Origin: Pseudopithomyces maydicus
Taxonomy: Eukaryota; Ascomycota; Dothideomycetes; Pleosporales; Didymosphaeriaceae
Assembly (NCBI GenBank): GCA_026873275.1
Contig: JANTUC010000018.1
Location: 372,001 to 436,000, forward strand
Length of the DNA stretch: 64,000 nucleotides
Reading direction: 5' to 3'
A model generated the notes under the pieces. It was given only the letters and a program-made list of their open reading frames with translations. It had not been told where the DNA came from and searched no databases. Position 1 is the first letter of the stretch; every line of letters begins with the position of its first letter. Shown in pieces: positions 46,115 through 58,545 of this stretch. Position numbers and translations under genes: made by a program.

Positions 46115-47677
46115 TGATCAAATGTGAATGGGTTTGAAAGTGAAAGAGCTCATTTCTCGGGAGCTGGTACTGCAAGTTTCAAGGTCAACTTCATCCAACA
46201 GAACCATGAATTGCCGCCCCTATTTTCTTCGTGAATCGGCATGCTTAATTTGATACGCGAGATATGCAATGTAACATTATAGTCCACGCGAAAAGCATGA
46301 CATTGAAGAAAAAGAATATATCAGAAGTAATGAAGTTGCTGCTACCAAGAATAGCCCTTTTCAGTGACGAGAGGTAGTTCAATTCGCATTTTAGTAGCAA
46401 TGGGCGACTTCTAGCATTTCCCGAGCACTTCACATCATTAACATTGTTATTTTCTCCACACCATGTGTCACTGACTAGACCTTGGAAGTTAGAGCAGTGT
46501 GAACGCTTCCAGTGAAATATATGTACTTCTTCAGTACATATGTATTGCCGCTTCTTAAATATCCAGACACACCAAAAAAATACTATTGACGGATGCAAAT
46601 TCTCACAGCCTCTTTATCTACATCTGACATGTTCGACTGTTAACCGGGCTACTTGTCGAAAGTTGAGAAATCGTGGCGGTGTATGTGGCTGGACGTGGCT
46701 GTAACACGGCTCGAAATGGAAGACAAGCCCCACGTACCGGGCCCGCGCACGTTGATCCCGTGACATGCAACGCGCCCGGGCGCTTGCATCCATTTTGATA
46801 TTGACATTTAATCACATCACACGGCGTTGACCCGGGCAAATGTTTAGACGTCTGTAGGAAATGTCATAGCCTGTATGATGATGGTCTAGACCTGGGAGGC
46901 AAAGCTCCTCTTTCATCCCACGTCTCAGGCCTAGTTTGAACACCGTTTCACAATTGCTTATATGGGTGGGATCTCCAGAAACACCACAAAACAATTCCCA
47001 ATTCCAAGGACAAGCTTTTATTAGTGGCGATCGCAGGTAGGGTTACATCGTACCCCAAAAAATCCTTCCTCAGAGATCGAACAGTTCTACACGATAAATC
47101 GTTGTGATACGAGACAAGAGCCGCTCTGACGATACTTTCCGCCATGAAGTTTCACTGGGCTTAAGAATGCTAACGCATTTTATATTACACTACTGTAGCA
47201 GCCGGCGAAATTTCATAGGTCTTCTCTTCCCGCCATCTTACGCGTCTCGCTGGCGAACTCCGACCCACCTGAGGCATCCCCGGACCAATCTCGTGTACCC
47301 GCAGGTTTTGAGGCGGTAACCCGCACTGGCGATCCCTATGCACAGTCCATCATGCGGCGGCAACGACCCTCAGGAACTGAACTATCCGGTTTCAGCGCAA
47401 GCCTTTTGTTCCAGGCATACATCATTGTGTACAGGCAGAACCAATCCGTGTATGATATTCGCCTGCATAGCCCTTCCAGAAGAGACACTTTTGAGTATTA
47501 AAAGCAGAGCCTCCTGTCGTAAGAAAGGTATACAGCCGCTCCCTTCTTCAAGAATAACCGTCCTACATTTGTCGTAATTCCCTTTTTCTTCCTTTGCATA
47601 CATTCCTTTGTCGCCGGGCGACTTGCAAGACTTTTCTTATCACGAATTCTCGATACCCAAACGTTTACTCTTACATC
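46115..47677. other. Intergenic region
   Basis: 1.6 kb upstream of both the BTB gene and the small secreted protein gene. AT-rich around 46250-46600. No gene seen; the open frames are short and unconvincing. Confidence 0.45.
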
Positions 47678-47881
47678 ATGAACTTCTCCACTGTCGTAGC
47701 TGCCGTCCTCTCGATGGCTGTTGTCACATTTGCTGCACCCATTGCTGTTGCTGACGCAGCTGGTAAGTCAAAGCCGAGATCACGGTTATGGGGATCATAT
47801 AGTAACAAAATTGTAGCCCAGAACCACGGAATGTGCGTCAGTGGTGATGCGGGAACCATCACCCAGATCGAAAACTGCTAG
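47678..47881 (+). CDS. Small secreted protein (intron optional)
   Basis: The ATG at 47678 opens a clear signal peptide, MNFSTVVAAVLSMAVVTFAA, cleaved probably near FAAPIAVADA. An intron with perfect signals (GTAAGT at 47763, TTGTAG ending 47816, 54 bases) can be removed without changing frame, giving 49 residues; left in, the product is 67 residues. The mature part is short and holds two cysteines (GMCVSGDAG and IENC before the stop). Beyond the stop another frame stays open to 48003 (DGNADPLLEDITKLQIQGAW, ending in SRRSRRQ), so the real protein may be longer. Small Cys-containing secreted proteins of this kind are often stage- or host-related in fungi; no toxin or effector family is recognised. 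Confidence 0.55.
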   Translation: MNFSTVVAAVLSMAVVTFAAPIAVADAAGKSKPRSRLWGSYSNKIVAQNHGMCVSGDAGTITQIENC

Positions 47882-49260
47882 ACGGCAACGCCGATCCCCT
47901 CCTCGAAGACATAACAAAGCTCCAAATACAGGGCGCATGGAGACGAGTCAGCAGGAGAGACCTGGAAGATATTGACGGAAGCAGACGCAGTCGTCGTCAA
48001 TAATATCTCTCGGACACTTGGGCTTGGATATAGACGTACCATTAATCAATATGGACAATTAAATCAATGAATAATCAATACTCTTGTGTATCACAATATC
48101 GTCCAACTAAATATATGTCGCAGCCTATAATCAATCTTTTCTTATTCTTGATGTTCAACCTGTAGATAATTTCTGCTTCCAAAGTAATTCATTGAAAGCT
48201 GCAAAGAGAATGTATAACCCTACAGTCGTGATGGTTGATTTAGTGTACACACTCAAGGACGCCAGAAGTGAGCTAGTCCTCTTTCAGAAGTATGACGACC
48301 CTACTGCTCACCACGAACTCTTTCTGTTTCCTAATTTTTATGTGCTAGATAAAACTTTGAGTGTTCGCAGCATCGCAATACGAATGAACATCGAGGGTTC
48401 GATGGGCATGGGAGGGGCGATCGGTTGAATGTGCGAATTGGCATTGCGTCATGATCATACGCCATACCCTCGATGCCCTCTTTCCCAGTTTCCTGCAAAC
48501 ACCGCCACACTCACTTACGCATCACTTCTTCGTGATCTTTATCCTTTGAGAGCGAGTGCATAATGACTTGAATTTCCTGAGGTGTAAAGAATGGAAACCT
48601 CGAATGCCGCCGTTCCTGATATATACGCTACGTTTTCCGAAGCTCACTCGAACCGTAAAATTTACTCGCCCAGTGAAGATGGTTCGGAAAAGAGCTGTAG
48701 TATATATCGCTTCCAATAACTCCAGGGTCAAGGGAAAATTACCATGCGCCATACAAGATCGTATGTGCTGTTTGCAGCAGAGACATCCGGGTCTAGATCA
48801 AGAACGAGAGTAAGAACTGGATATGCGGGCGCAAAAGGAACAGAACCTGTCGCAAGTGCGGCTTGAAAGCTGTAAGATGTGGGTGGGAGACTGAGAGTTT
48901 GTTGAGACGTTCAGCATCACGTATCCTGCCGACATACGCGATCGTGGGCTTGCACGACAGAAGATGGTGGATTGCGAGGGACCGTTTCTGAATGGGCGCT
49001 CAACTGATGGAGCTCTGGTCCTCAAGTGAAGGGCCAAAATAAATCAACAAACGCGTTTGCATCACATTATCCGAGGCCGTGGCTCGTTCTTGCTGTTTTC
49101 GCGAACAAAGTGCGCGTGCAGCCTGTACATGGAAAGCACGACCGGCCCACTTACACCACTTCTTGCTTTTACTACTCGTCAACCTCACCTCCCGTTCAAC
49201 AACCAAGGCTCCGTACGCATGTCTTGATCGCGAGGAGGCCGATTTCCCAGGGCTGGCATC
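47882..49260. other. Intergenic region
   Basis: 1.4 kb. Contains the possible extension of the secreted protein (to 48003) and short open frames at 48192-48428 and 48595-48725 that I cannot assign. No element recognised. Confidence 0.4.
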
Positions 49261-51403
49261 ATGCCTGACAAAAGCGGCGCCGGCGGCTGGCGCAAGAGAA
49301 GTAAAGCAAATGCCGCCAGCTATCATGTAGATACTGACACCGACCCAAACTTAGTTCATGCGCGACCCAGCGGCAGCAAATCCAAAGCTGAGCACCGCGT
49401 CTTAGCTGACGAAGATGCGCAGAGTCTCCTCTCTCTTTCAGAACGAACAAGCTGGAGCGGCAGCTACCACAGTCTACCTGGAACACCCAGCAGAACACCA
49501 ACACCCACCCTCCTCCAACAAGATGCCGATAATGGTGGTCACGATATCAACATGGATAAATACAGCCCACGCAAACCACCCAAGCCTAAGCTGGCAAAAT
49601 ATATTTCAGGGTACCGCACTGTAAAGGAAGCGTCTAAGGAGTACGATTTTGCTGCGCCTTGGGGCGAGACACCACCACAACAAGAAGATATCGTAGATCC
49701 CCTTGTCCTTCTTCAGTCTGTGTTTGCACACATGAATATTGTGCCCGCTCAGCCAATCCCAATCACCTACAACAGTGGGATATTCCGCATTTTCGCAGAT
49801 TACCGCATTGTCAGAGAAGAGAAAGATCGATTGACTGAGCTTTGTAATGAAACGTTCACAGCATATCGGGACTTGGAGACTTACTATGAGAACGAAAAAG
49901 TCAAATACGATGAAGAAATCCGACGACTGGAACTTCTTATTGCCCACGGAACCTCGGGTATGGCGGGGTATGTAATTTCCCGCAAGATTCCTTGAATTGT
50001 AGACTAACACTGCCCTGCAGACTGATCAAGGCACGACAGAACACTGTGGTTAAGAGGGGTCGAACGCATCGAGGAAAAAACCCTAAACACGATACACTAA
50101 TGCCTTTGAATAACATACCCGCCGATCGATTAGACGAGCAGATTCGGCTCCGAAGCCAGCAAGGTATTTATGCCCTCCCCTATCTTATTCTGTCCCAATG
50201 CCACATCCATTCGTAACAAATCAGTACAGACAGGCTGACTATTTGGCAGTGCTCCTCCGGAAGTCAGTCTCACCATCAGGAAGGATGGCTATTTTGTCAA
50301 GGCAACTCGAGAGTGTGCAAGCTCCAAGTAACTTCGCTGTCGGAACACCGCCTAGTCAAGACCACAACTACACATTGTCGCACAAAATGCAGAATGAGCT
50401 CAATTTTGGGCATCTTGAAAGCACAGGTGGAAACGACTCATTCCCTCGGTCGGTTGAGACTAACGAGTCGGGTTTTTCAGGAAAAGGTGATCCGTTGCCG
50501 GACGAAGAGGGCCCTCAGCCTACTATTGGATCTGCCGTCGACATAGAATCGTTTATGGCTTTGCAAGAGCTTGGCACTTTGGTCGCGCGAAAGAAAGGGC
50601 TCGACCCAAAGAGGTTCCTTGACGGTTTAATGCAGCTGTTTTCCATCCCTATCGATGAGCCTCATTGCGAATCTAATCACAAAGGCTCTACTGAGGGAAG
50701 CTACGCAAGCTGCTCAGATCACACAACGGACATTGTTGAAACGCAATCCACACCAGAGCACACTAGTTGGGAAGCTCATCCGCCTCCACAGCTTGGATCT
50801 GTTCAAAAACGCCAGAGACATTTCTCGTTCGAACCAGGCGATGATCAGATTGCGGCGATCGAGCAACAACTGAAGGCACATGAGACTGATTCATCAAGTT
50901 CAGACGAGAGCCAGAAAACCGTTTCTCCACGTCTGACTCCAACGCTCACCCAGGATCTGCAGAGAAGGTCGTCCAAGATACCGTCCCCAGCTCAACGACC
51001 ACTACTCTCCACCAAGGTTCGACGCGAAAGCTCAGCATCAAGTACACGGGTCGCAAACAGGACATTTCAAGGCGACAATCGCCGCGACAGCAGCTCGAGC
51101 GTAATGACCGCTATCCGGCATGCATCCAGCAGTGGAAGCTCGCGGCCCGCATTCCAAAAGAGAAGTAGTTCGAGGAACACTCTTCGACGCAATGGAAGCA
51201 ATGATACTGACACTGTTGGAAATCGACACGATATGGCAGCCATAGCTGCAGCCAAAGCTGTCGATCAGGCGGACAGTTCAGCAACGAAGAACAGTACAGT
51301 TCGTTCCAGTTTGGCGAGGTCCAATGTCAAATCACATGCAAGAACCAATCGTCTCTCCGAAGATGCACACGCTGAAAACGCTTTGCCACGCCGACGCCTG
51401 TGA
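49261..51403 (+). CDS. Unrecognised protein, coiled coil plus disordered Ser-rich tail
   Basis: Exons 49261-49967, 50021-50163 and 50250-51403, 667 residues; introns of 53 and 86 bases. I do not recognise a family. The N-terminal 120 residues are polar with Ser/Thr/Pro sites (GTPSRTPTPT, SPRKPPKPK). Residues about 120-240 look folded: KYISGYRTVKEASKEYDF, QSVFAHMNIVPAQPIPITYN, then the charged helix DYRIVREEKDRLTELCNETF to EKVKYDEEIRRLELLIAHG, a likely coiled coil. DIESFMALQELGTLVARKKG and DPKRFLDGLMQLF form another short helical unit near 390-420. The last 230 residues are Ser/Arg/Thr-rich and disordered (RRSSKIPSPAQRP, SSSRNTLRRNGS). A scaffold or cytoskeletal role is a guess only. Confidence 0.75.
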
Positions 51404-53768
51404 ACAGGTGTTCAAGCACGAAAATGACCAAAAGCCTGATGTATCCCATCCATGAAAACGGATTTGGCGGTCAGGGACACTTTTGGCCAATCATGGCGCT
51501 TCTCTAAGACTTTCGACCAGTAACCTACTGTAACTTACCTAGCTCGACAAATGTAACCACGGAAGCATAACGCCGCGTTGTGAAGCTGTTGGCTCAGTTT
51601 CATCACGTTACACAGATCCTTCTAGGAGCTAGGTTTCTCGTTTGCACATTGCAATACCCGGGACGGATGCTATGGCAGGGGTGGACAATATATCTGGGGA
51701 AGATTGATATGGCGAACAGAAAATGCCTTGGGGAACAGCGGCTGATTCGACGACGCAAGGAATGTTTGGGATGGCCCCAGCTCGGAAAGTAAATTCGCTT
51801 TCTCAAACAGATTAAATGGCACTTCTCCACATCTCACATCTCACATAAGCATGGTTGAACAAAGGCACGGTAAGCGTGGTGGAGTGAAAGGGTGAAAGGT
51901 CTTGTGAACGCTGTCCGTAGCGTATCAAAAGTGCACAGGGAAACAGAGGTTCTGCTCGCTGGTGTCTAGCTCGGTGAGCGATTTGTGAGCGATTGTGTGT
52001 GCATTTGCTAACGATAACGAGATACTGTACGCGATGGAGACTGCCCCGGCATTTGTGGTACCAAATGGTCACATTCAGTTCTGTCTTCGGCTAATGCACA
52101 TTTCTCCCTTGGCGTGCTAACGTGCACTGGAAATGATTCTCTTGGGCTCGATGTGGCTGATAAGAGTCATATGCATCTCTCTCGACGACGTCAGCTCGTT
52201 CTTCCACGGATACACGCGTCGTGCGGGCTTTGACAAATGGTGTTGGCGGGTCGAGAAACGTTTGCGCCACCGCTCCCGTGCCGATCAGCGCCACACGTGT
52301 GGCGTTGGCTGTCGGCTAAATGCTCGGCAGAGGGAAAAGGGTAGCTGTGCCACAAACCCTGAGCATCGAGCATCTGCAGCGTCTCATCGCGTGATGATGT
52401 GCAACAGCAGTTGCTCCATCCGTTCAGGTATCCTGAGCTCTCGCCACACTTATTTTTACAAGCACGCTTCGGCTTTGACTCCGAGGCAGGGAGGGCGGAG
52501 ACTGCCGGGCCATCAATCACAAGTCGGTGCGACGACGGTTTTGCTTTGGATGATGCGACTGCAGCGGCCATGGCCCGTCACCGAGTCACAGAGGTCCCAT
52601 CACAATGACGCCAGCGGTGTCGACTGCGAGGGGAGGGGCGCGCAAAGGCAACGGCCGCGGTGCTCGCTCGCACGGCGACGGGAGGGGGCACGTTTTGAAC
52701 GCTCCTTAATTTCGGTTCTTAGGGATATGGGAAAGATGTTATCGTGTCTTCGGGCAGACTAGGCGCTCAGCGATGCAATACGCCCAAGCGATCTGGCTGA
52801 TTTAGTCGCAAACTCGCGCAAGCCACCAGATTGGTTGTTCGCACAGCTCCCAGGGTCCATTCCCTCAGCTCCCAGGCGCGCAAGAGACGGGAGGCCATGT
52901 TCGGGTCACCTAGGTACATAGGTGCAGTCTACAGGTCATCACAGGCGGCGGGCAGAGGACTCGAGATGCCTCTGGCGCTGGGGAGGGGAGGGGGCTCGAG
53001 TGGCAGATGTCATGGAATGCCAACGCACATGGTACGCCGCTATGATACGTACCGCTGGTCCAGCGGGGGGCTAGTGCTGCCTCGGGTGGGCTTCTTTGGG
53101 GTTCTCAATTACCGGGCGCGACGCACAAGCAGTGCAGCGGCGGTCGAGGTGCACCGGCTGGGGTGGACGGGGTGGACGGTGTGGACGGTTGCGTGTTTGA
53201 TGGATTCTCGAATGGACGGTTGGAAGAGCGCGTGGCACAGGGCCTTGGTGCGGGCGCAACGACTATCACCGCCTATTCGGGGGTCGCAGAGCTTCCAGAG
53301 CCTCGCGACGACGTAGGGCCGTGGCTGTGCACTGCACGTCGCCATCGCGCCGGCCACGGGTGGTGTCCATGGGCGTGTTCCTTCGCGCGCTTTGGGCTAG
53401 CGGACGCGCGACAGAAAAGGTGCAGCGGCAGGTCTACGCAGGGTGCGCTCGCAGCTCCAGGCCCCCTCTCGCTGCTGCTGCCCGCCGCTTTTGCGCTAAC
53501 CAGCCCAGCCCAGCTCCCACCGCGGCCTCGTCCACCAGACGCCATGACCGGGCCCCCAGGTGCATGCCGTTCGATCCAGTGCGCTCGGTCGGCTAGCCTG
53601 ATAAAAGACGCCTGACCTCGCAGCCCATGCACCCGCCCAGGACCTCTGTGGCTTGACCCGTGTGGCATCTCCCGTTTCATCAAGTCACCTCTGGAGCCTC
53701 CCCATCTTCCGACCTCACCTCTCTCGATGCCCGTTGCCAGACTGCGCTGCTGCTCAGAGCCCCCCGCG
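51404..53768. other. Long intergenic region before the CP2 gene
   Basis: 2.4 kb. GC-rich from about 52100, with long overlapping open frames on both strands and no recognisable domain; probably promoter and 5' leader of the CP2 gene, which often have long leaders. Confidence 0.45.
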
Positions 53769-56585
53769 ATGTTTCGCAATCGGTATGTCCCTCTGCCTGC
53801 GAAGAGCCTGCCCGTCCGCCTGGACGCTGCATTGCGCGCCGCGCCCGCGCCTGGCCCAGCGCTGGTACATGTGTGCTGACGCCGAACCCAGGACCAATTC
53901 GCAGAAGCCGAATGAAGAGCTGCTGCAGAATTTCAGAGCCACCTTCCCCCATCTCGCCAACACCACCCGCTCGCAGTCCCTCACCAACGTCGAGGGTCCC
54001 TCTCTGACCGATGCGCTCGACGTAGCTCAAACGGCTCGGTAGGTTTCCGCCCCGGCACGCCAGCACCCGATCCCTCACCATGCGCTTTCCGACCACACCT
54101 GTGCCTCGCCAGCGCCCTCACTGACCCGTCAACCCCCACCCCCGCGCCCGCTGCCACGAGAATCACGCTGACAGTTCCCCTCCTCCAGCAACTTTGGCGA
54201 CCAGGACGATATCAAGGATGCCGACCCGACACCGCGCGGGAACAACGAGCCATGGCGCTTCACCCCATCCCTCCTCGACCCCAACAGCTTCGCCTTCACC
54301 AACTTTGCTAACCAGCCACCTGGCTACTACACGCCTACTCCGGGCGGAACTAACACCCTCTACCACAGCCAGGCTGGCGACCTGCACACACCTGGCTTCA
54401 GCTTCGGCTTGGGCACGCCGCTGTCTCTACCCACCTCGGAGGGTGCTTTGAACGCCGGACAGACGGTGCCGACCACCCAACTCCATGGCTTCAACCCGCA
54501 CGCGCTTGGCGCCCATCACTTCACCAACCAGAACCCCTTTGCCATGCAAGCTCAACATGCACCTGCTTTTGCGCCGCATCAGTTCACCCACCAGCCTTCT
54601 GTCTTCGAACAACAACATGCACCCTTGGCTCAAACCCAGCAAAACTCTCCCATGGACAACATGGTTCCTGATGTCGAAATGCAAGAGCACCAGTCACCTC
54701 TGATTGGCTTTGCACCTCAGACTTTTGAAGAAAACATCGCACCGCCTGCTGCTGTTCCTCCTCCCGGTGAACAGTAAGTTTTTTGAATCCGGTAATTTTC
54801 CAGCCGATCACGCGTTGCTGACACAGCCTAGTTTCCGCTATCACGTTACCTTGAATGCGCCAACGGCAATGATCAAACATGCTGAGGAGATCCCGGTAAC
54901 ATACCTGAACAAAGGCCAGGCATATACCATCTCGCTCGTCGACACGGCACCGGTTCATCACTCAACAGCGCCTGTGAGATATCGGACTTTCATCCGAATT
55001 TCCTTCGAGGACGAGCAACAACGCCAACGCCCCGCGTCATGCTGGCAGCTATGGAAAGAAGGACGTGGTACGAACGAGGCGCATCAAAGAGGTGGGCGTC
55101 TTCAAGCTGTCGAATTTGTGGATCCAAGCCAAGTCGGCGGTGGTGAAGTTCAGGGGCGCCCTAAGATTGAGCTTGACACCGCGTCGTTTGATGGCTTCGC
55201 CGTAACGTGGTCGCCTGTTCACAACTCAGCCCCCGAGTGCTCCCTCGCTGTCCGCTTCAACTTCCTTTCTACCGATTTCAGTCACTCGAAGGGAGTCAAG
55301 GGTATTCCGGTCCGACTATGCGCCAAGACGGAAATGCTCACGAGCGCACCCGGATCTCCCGATGTATCTACGCAAGCTGAGCTTTGTTATTGCAAAGTAA
55401 AGCTGTTCCGCGATCATGGTGCGGAAAGAAAGCTGTCCAACGATGTGGCCCATGTTAAAAAGACCATCGATAAACTGAAACAGCAAATTGCGCAAGTCGA
55501 GTCTGGCATGAAGGATTTTGGGAAACGGAAACGCAGTGGATCCATCTCCAAATCTGGTCCCAGCCAAAGGCCAGGGAAAGTGCAGAAGCACAAGAGAACC
55601 TGGTCAATGTCGTCGAACAGTGAATCTGGAGGGCGGCCAGCCGCTGAGGAGGACCTCCATCTCAAATTGGCCAGCCTCCAGGACATGTTCAGTTCCACCC
55701 GGCCAGTCAGTGTTTTGTATCTCAAGGGAGACGACAACGACGATCCGGACCTTCACCCAGTGCAGCTTACCGGATCTCCGCCAGACCTGCAGAGAATCGA
55801 CACGAATGTGTCCGCTGATACGACTATGTGGGAGCGACAAAGTTCGCATACTGGTGCTACGTCATCAGTCGTTTCCCCGACTCCTAGTCACCAATCTTTA
55901 CACTCTGATGAGAAGCGAAGAGGCTCGACCTTCAAACACCCTACCCCATTTCCACCCTCGCGCATGTCATCAAATGAATGGCGAAACCTTCCTCAGACCG
56001 CTACAGGAGATCTCAAGTCTCATGGTATTACCGCCGGTTCTGATGTTCCTACAAAGGTTCAAAGGCCCTATAGCGATGATCATGCCTTATCTGGGTGGAT
56101 CGAGGCCCTTGGCGTCGATCAAACCTATCAACCACCCCCGAGCCCTTAATCAAACCAGGTACGTAACGATCGGCACATTAATACATCATATGCTAATAAA
56201 AGTATCAGTTGCGTGTTTTTTCGTGCAGCCACGCATTGCCGGCCGACAACCTGAGGATAACTACTTCCGTGCAGTCTATCTGATGGAGCGTACCCTGAAA
56301 GAACTTGTCACTGGTATCGCACGCAAAATCAACATCGAACCCACCAAAGTCACTCGCACCATTCGCGTCAACCAGAAGGGCCTACAAATTCTCTTGGACG
56401 ATGACGCTGTTCAGGCGATCCCAGAACAGCAGGACATGACCGCCGAGTTCCAGGAAACAATACCACCACAACAACCTATGAAAAGAGAATGGGACGCTGG
56501 CCCAACGGACATCCAGGTTGACGGCGACATTAGTGTGATCGAGAACGTGCATTCAACTGGCTACGAGCTTCGACTGCTGTACTAG
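53769..56585 (+). CDS. CP2/grainyhead-type transcription factor (one apparent base loss)
   Basis: Nuclear regulator; fungal CP2 factors influence cell-wall and conidial separation genes. Exons 53769-53782 (14 bases), 53892-54038, 54189-54773, 54832-56158, 56209-56585. The tiny first exon encodes MFRNR and splices to TNSQKPNEELLQNF. A Gln/Pro/His-rich region (residues about 60-245) precedes the CP2 DNA-binding domain, which opens with FRYHVTLNAPTAMIKHAEEI and includes YRTFIRISFEDEQQRQRPAS, FVDPSQVGGGEVQ, AVRFNFLSTDFSHSKGVKG and LCYCKVKLFRDHGAERK. A Lys/Arg-rich stretch with KKTIDKLKQQI follows. Exon 4 stops at 56147-56149 after YQPPPSP as written, but one C added to the CCCCC run at 56135-56139 lets it run EPLIKPVACFFVQPRIAG into exon 5, which carries the C-terminal dimerisation part (VYLMERTLKEL, LQILLDDDAV). 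Total then 816 residues. Confidence 0.9.
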
Positions 56586-57754
56586 ACTGCCAACTGTCTA
56601 CTGTATTATGTCGCCTCTTTACACTGAAGCACAACACCACCATATTAATGATCCTACGTAATGATATTGTACCTTTTGTACACAAACACGGAATACTGGC
56701 TGGTCACCCTCGGGAATACTTCTACACCGGTCGCTCCGGCTTCGCTTCTTCTTCACCTTCGGCGTTTGACTTCTATATCTTCTCTTCAAGATACCACTGC
56801 TCCTCCGCGAGCGCTTGCTACTACTTTCTTATGTTGATTCGTTTTACGATACCCATTATTCTCCTTGTGAGATGTTCGCTTCCGATAAGATTGGATTGGA
56901 GGATTGGGGGATTGGTATATACATGGACAGAGTTTATTACATTATTCATCACACACGGTATGTTTGGAGCGGCGGGCGGAGGTGGTATTGCATAATGAAC
57001 ATGAGGGCGGGGACGGTGCGCAGGGAGATATACACGCATGGATCGTACATATAGTCCAGGGAGATGGATGGACGGGCTTTCGTCTCGATGCGAAAAGCTT
57101 CTTTGAATCACCTTTGGCCGAGATTGTCTCTTCTCCGCAAAGACGCATCAATACAACTATATACATATATACACATTATATATATATTGCACGTATATAA
57201 AATTCGCAATCTTCCTTCCCCAAATTTCCAAGTCACCACCTCGCTTCCCCATCATCTTCTTTTCGCCACAATCACATTACCGTACACCCAGCACACATGG
57301 CATGAAATTACCTCCATCGGCTAAACACCACACCCCTCGGAAGCGCGCTTCGCTGCACCGCAACCGCAACCCGCACTGACCTGCCCTGCCCGGCACCAGC
57401 CCTGACCCGACCTGGACCGAATCTCAGAACTGAACTGCACGGTACGAACGGCCCGCCAACGGAAAACGCCACCGTCGGCGCTCCCGCCTCAATACCGTAT
57501 AGTGGCCCCCTTTTGGCCCAGACCAATCTTCCGACCAACCAGCCAGCGAGTCAAGCGCAACGGCGGTGGTGGGTGCGCGCGTGCACGTACTGTACTGTGG
57601 GCTGGTCTGGCTTTGGCCGTGTGTGGCTGTTTTGCTTGCCGGGTGTGGAGGTTTGGGGGTCGGGTTGGGTTGGGTTGACGATGTCTACATGTGTACGTAC
57701 ATGTGTATATACGTATTTTAGCTTTGGGGGTGTACACATGTACGTAGCGTGTGT

Positions 57755-57862
57755 GCATGTATGTATGTATGTTTGTATGTATGTATGTTTGTATGTATGT
57801 ATGTTTGTATGTATGTATGTTTGTATGTATGTATGTTTGTATGTATGTATGATCTATCTATC
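57755..57862. repeat. Compound ATGT/TTGT microsatellite
   Basis: About 100 bases of ATGT units with TTGT every few units, forming a 16-base higher-order period (GTATGTATGTATGTTT). Confidence 0.9.
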
Positions 57863-58055
57863 TATATGTACAGTGCATGTTTGTGTACACATAGGTATAC
57901 ATGTAGACAATCTAGCACATATGTAGCCACTCCACCGTGGGCACTCCACACATCACATGATAATCACAGTCCCGAGGTCGCAGCAACAATGACAATGACA
58001 ATACCAATACCGCTACCAAACCCAATGCCACCACCGTCGCCAATGCCGACATATG

Positions 58056-58084
58056 TACATACATACATACATACATACATACAT
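58056..58084. repeat. CATA microsatellite
   Basis: About seven tandem ACAT/CATA units, roughly complementary in sequence to the ATGT tract at 57755. Confidence 0.9.
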
Positions 58085-58120
58085 CAACACCACCGGAAGC
58101 TACCACCACTCGCGCCTTGC

Positions 58121-58147
58121 GCATCGCATCGCATCGCATCGCATCGC
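58121..58147. repeat. GCATC pentanucleotide repeat
   Basis: Five tandem GCATC units followed by a partial unit. Confidence 0.9.
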
Positions 58148-58454
58148 AGCGTGGCACGCATTACGTTTACTCATCAATGAATCACGGAGGTAAAATAGGG
58201 TAGGGTGCGGTACGGTGGTGGGTCGGAGTGACTCCCGATGAGCTACTCATGTGCGTCTGGCCGCGCAGCGCAACGTATGTAATGACTCGGACCTTATTTG
58301 AGATATTTTTTATACTTTTTACATGGTTTGCATTTACCGCTCTTTCCTCAGCTCGGTGATGTTGCAGTTTGGTTAGGGGGGAGTGTCGAGCTCATGATGC
58401 GATCGAGGCTGGGATCGGGGGTTGGGCTTGATAGGAGATGGAGAAATGGGATGC

Positions 58455-58545
58455 GATGAGATGAGATGAGATGAGTGAGGGGGTGGCTTGAGTAGTGCGC
58501 TAGGCACCTACTACCTAAATGCCTACTGTACCTACCTACCTACCT
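58455..58545. repeat. Short GAGAT and ACCT repeats
   Basis: Four GATGA-type units near 58455-58475 and four CTAC-type units near 58530-58545. Confidence 0.7.

Noticed and set aside
48192..48428. 78-codon open frame
   Set aside because: No signal peptide, domain or splice context; could be real but unsupported.
52133..52762. 209-codon open frame upstream of the CP2 gene
   Set aside because: Frames are open on both strands here; no recognisable sequence, so probably chance in GC-rich leader DNA.
315..56585. Treating the seven frame-broken genes as pseudogenes
   Set aside because: Each has intact motifs on both sides, no other disabling change, and each needs only one base per break, always an insertion in a C/G run.
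57755..58147. CRISPR-like array
   Set aside because: The repeats are simple tandem microsatellites without spacers, and the organism is eukaryotic.
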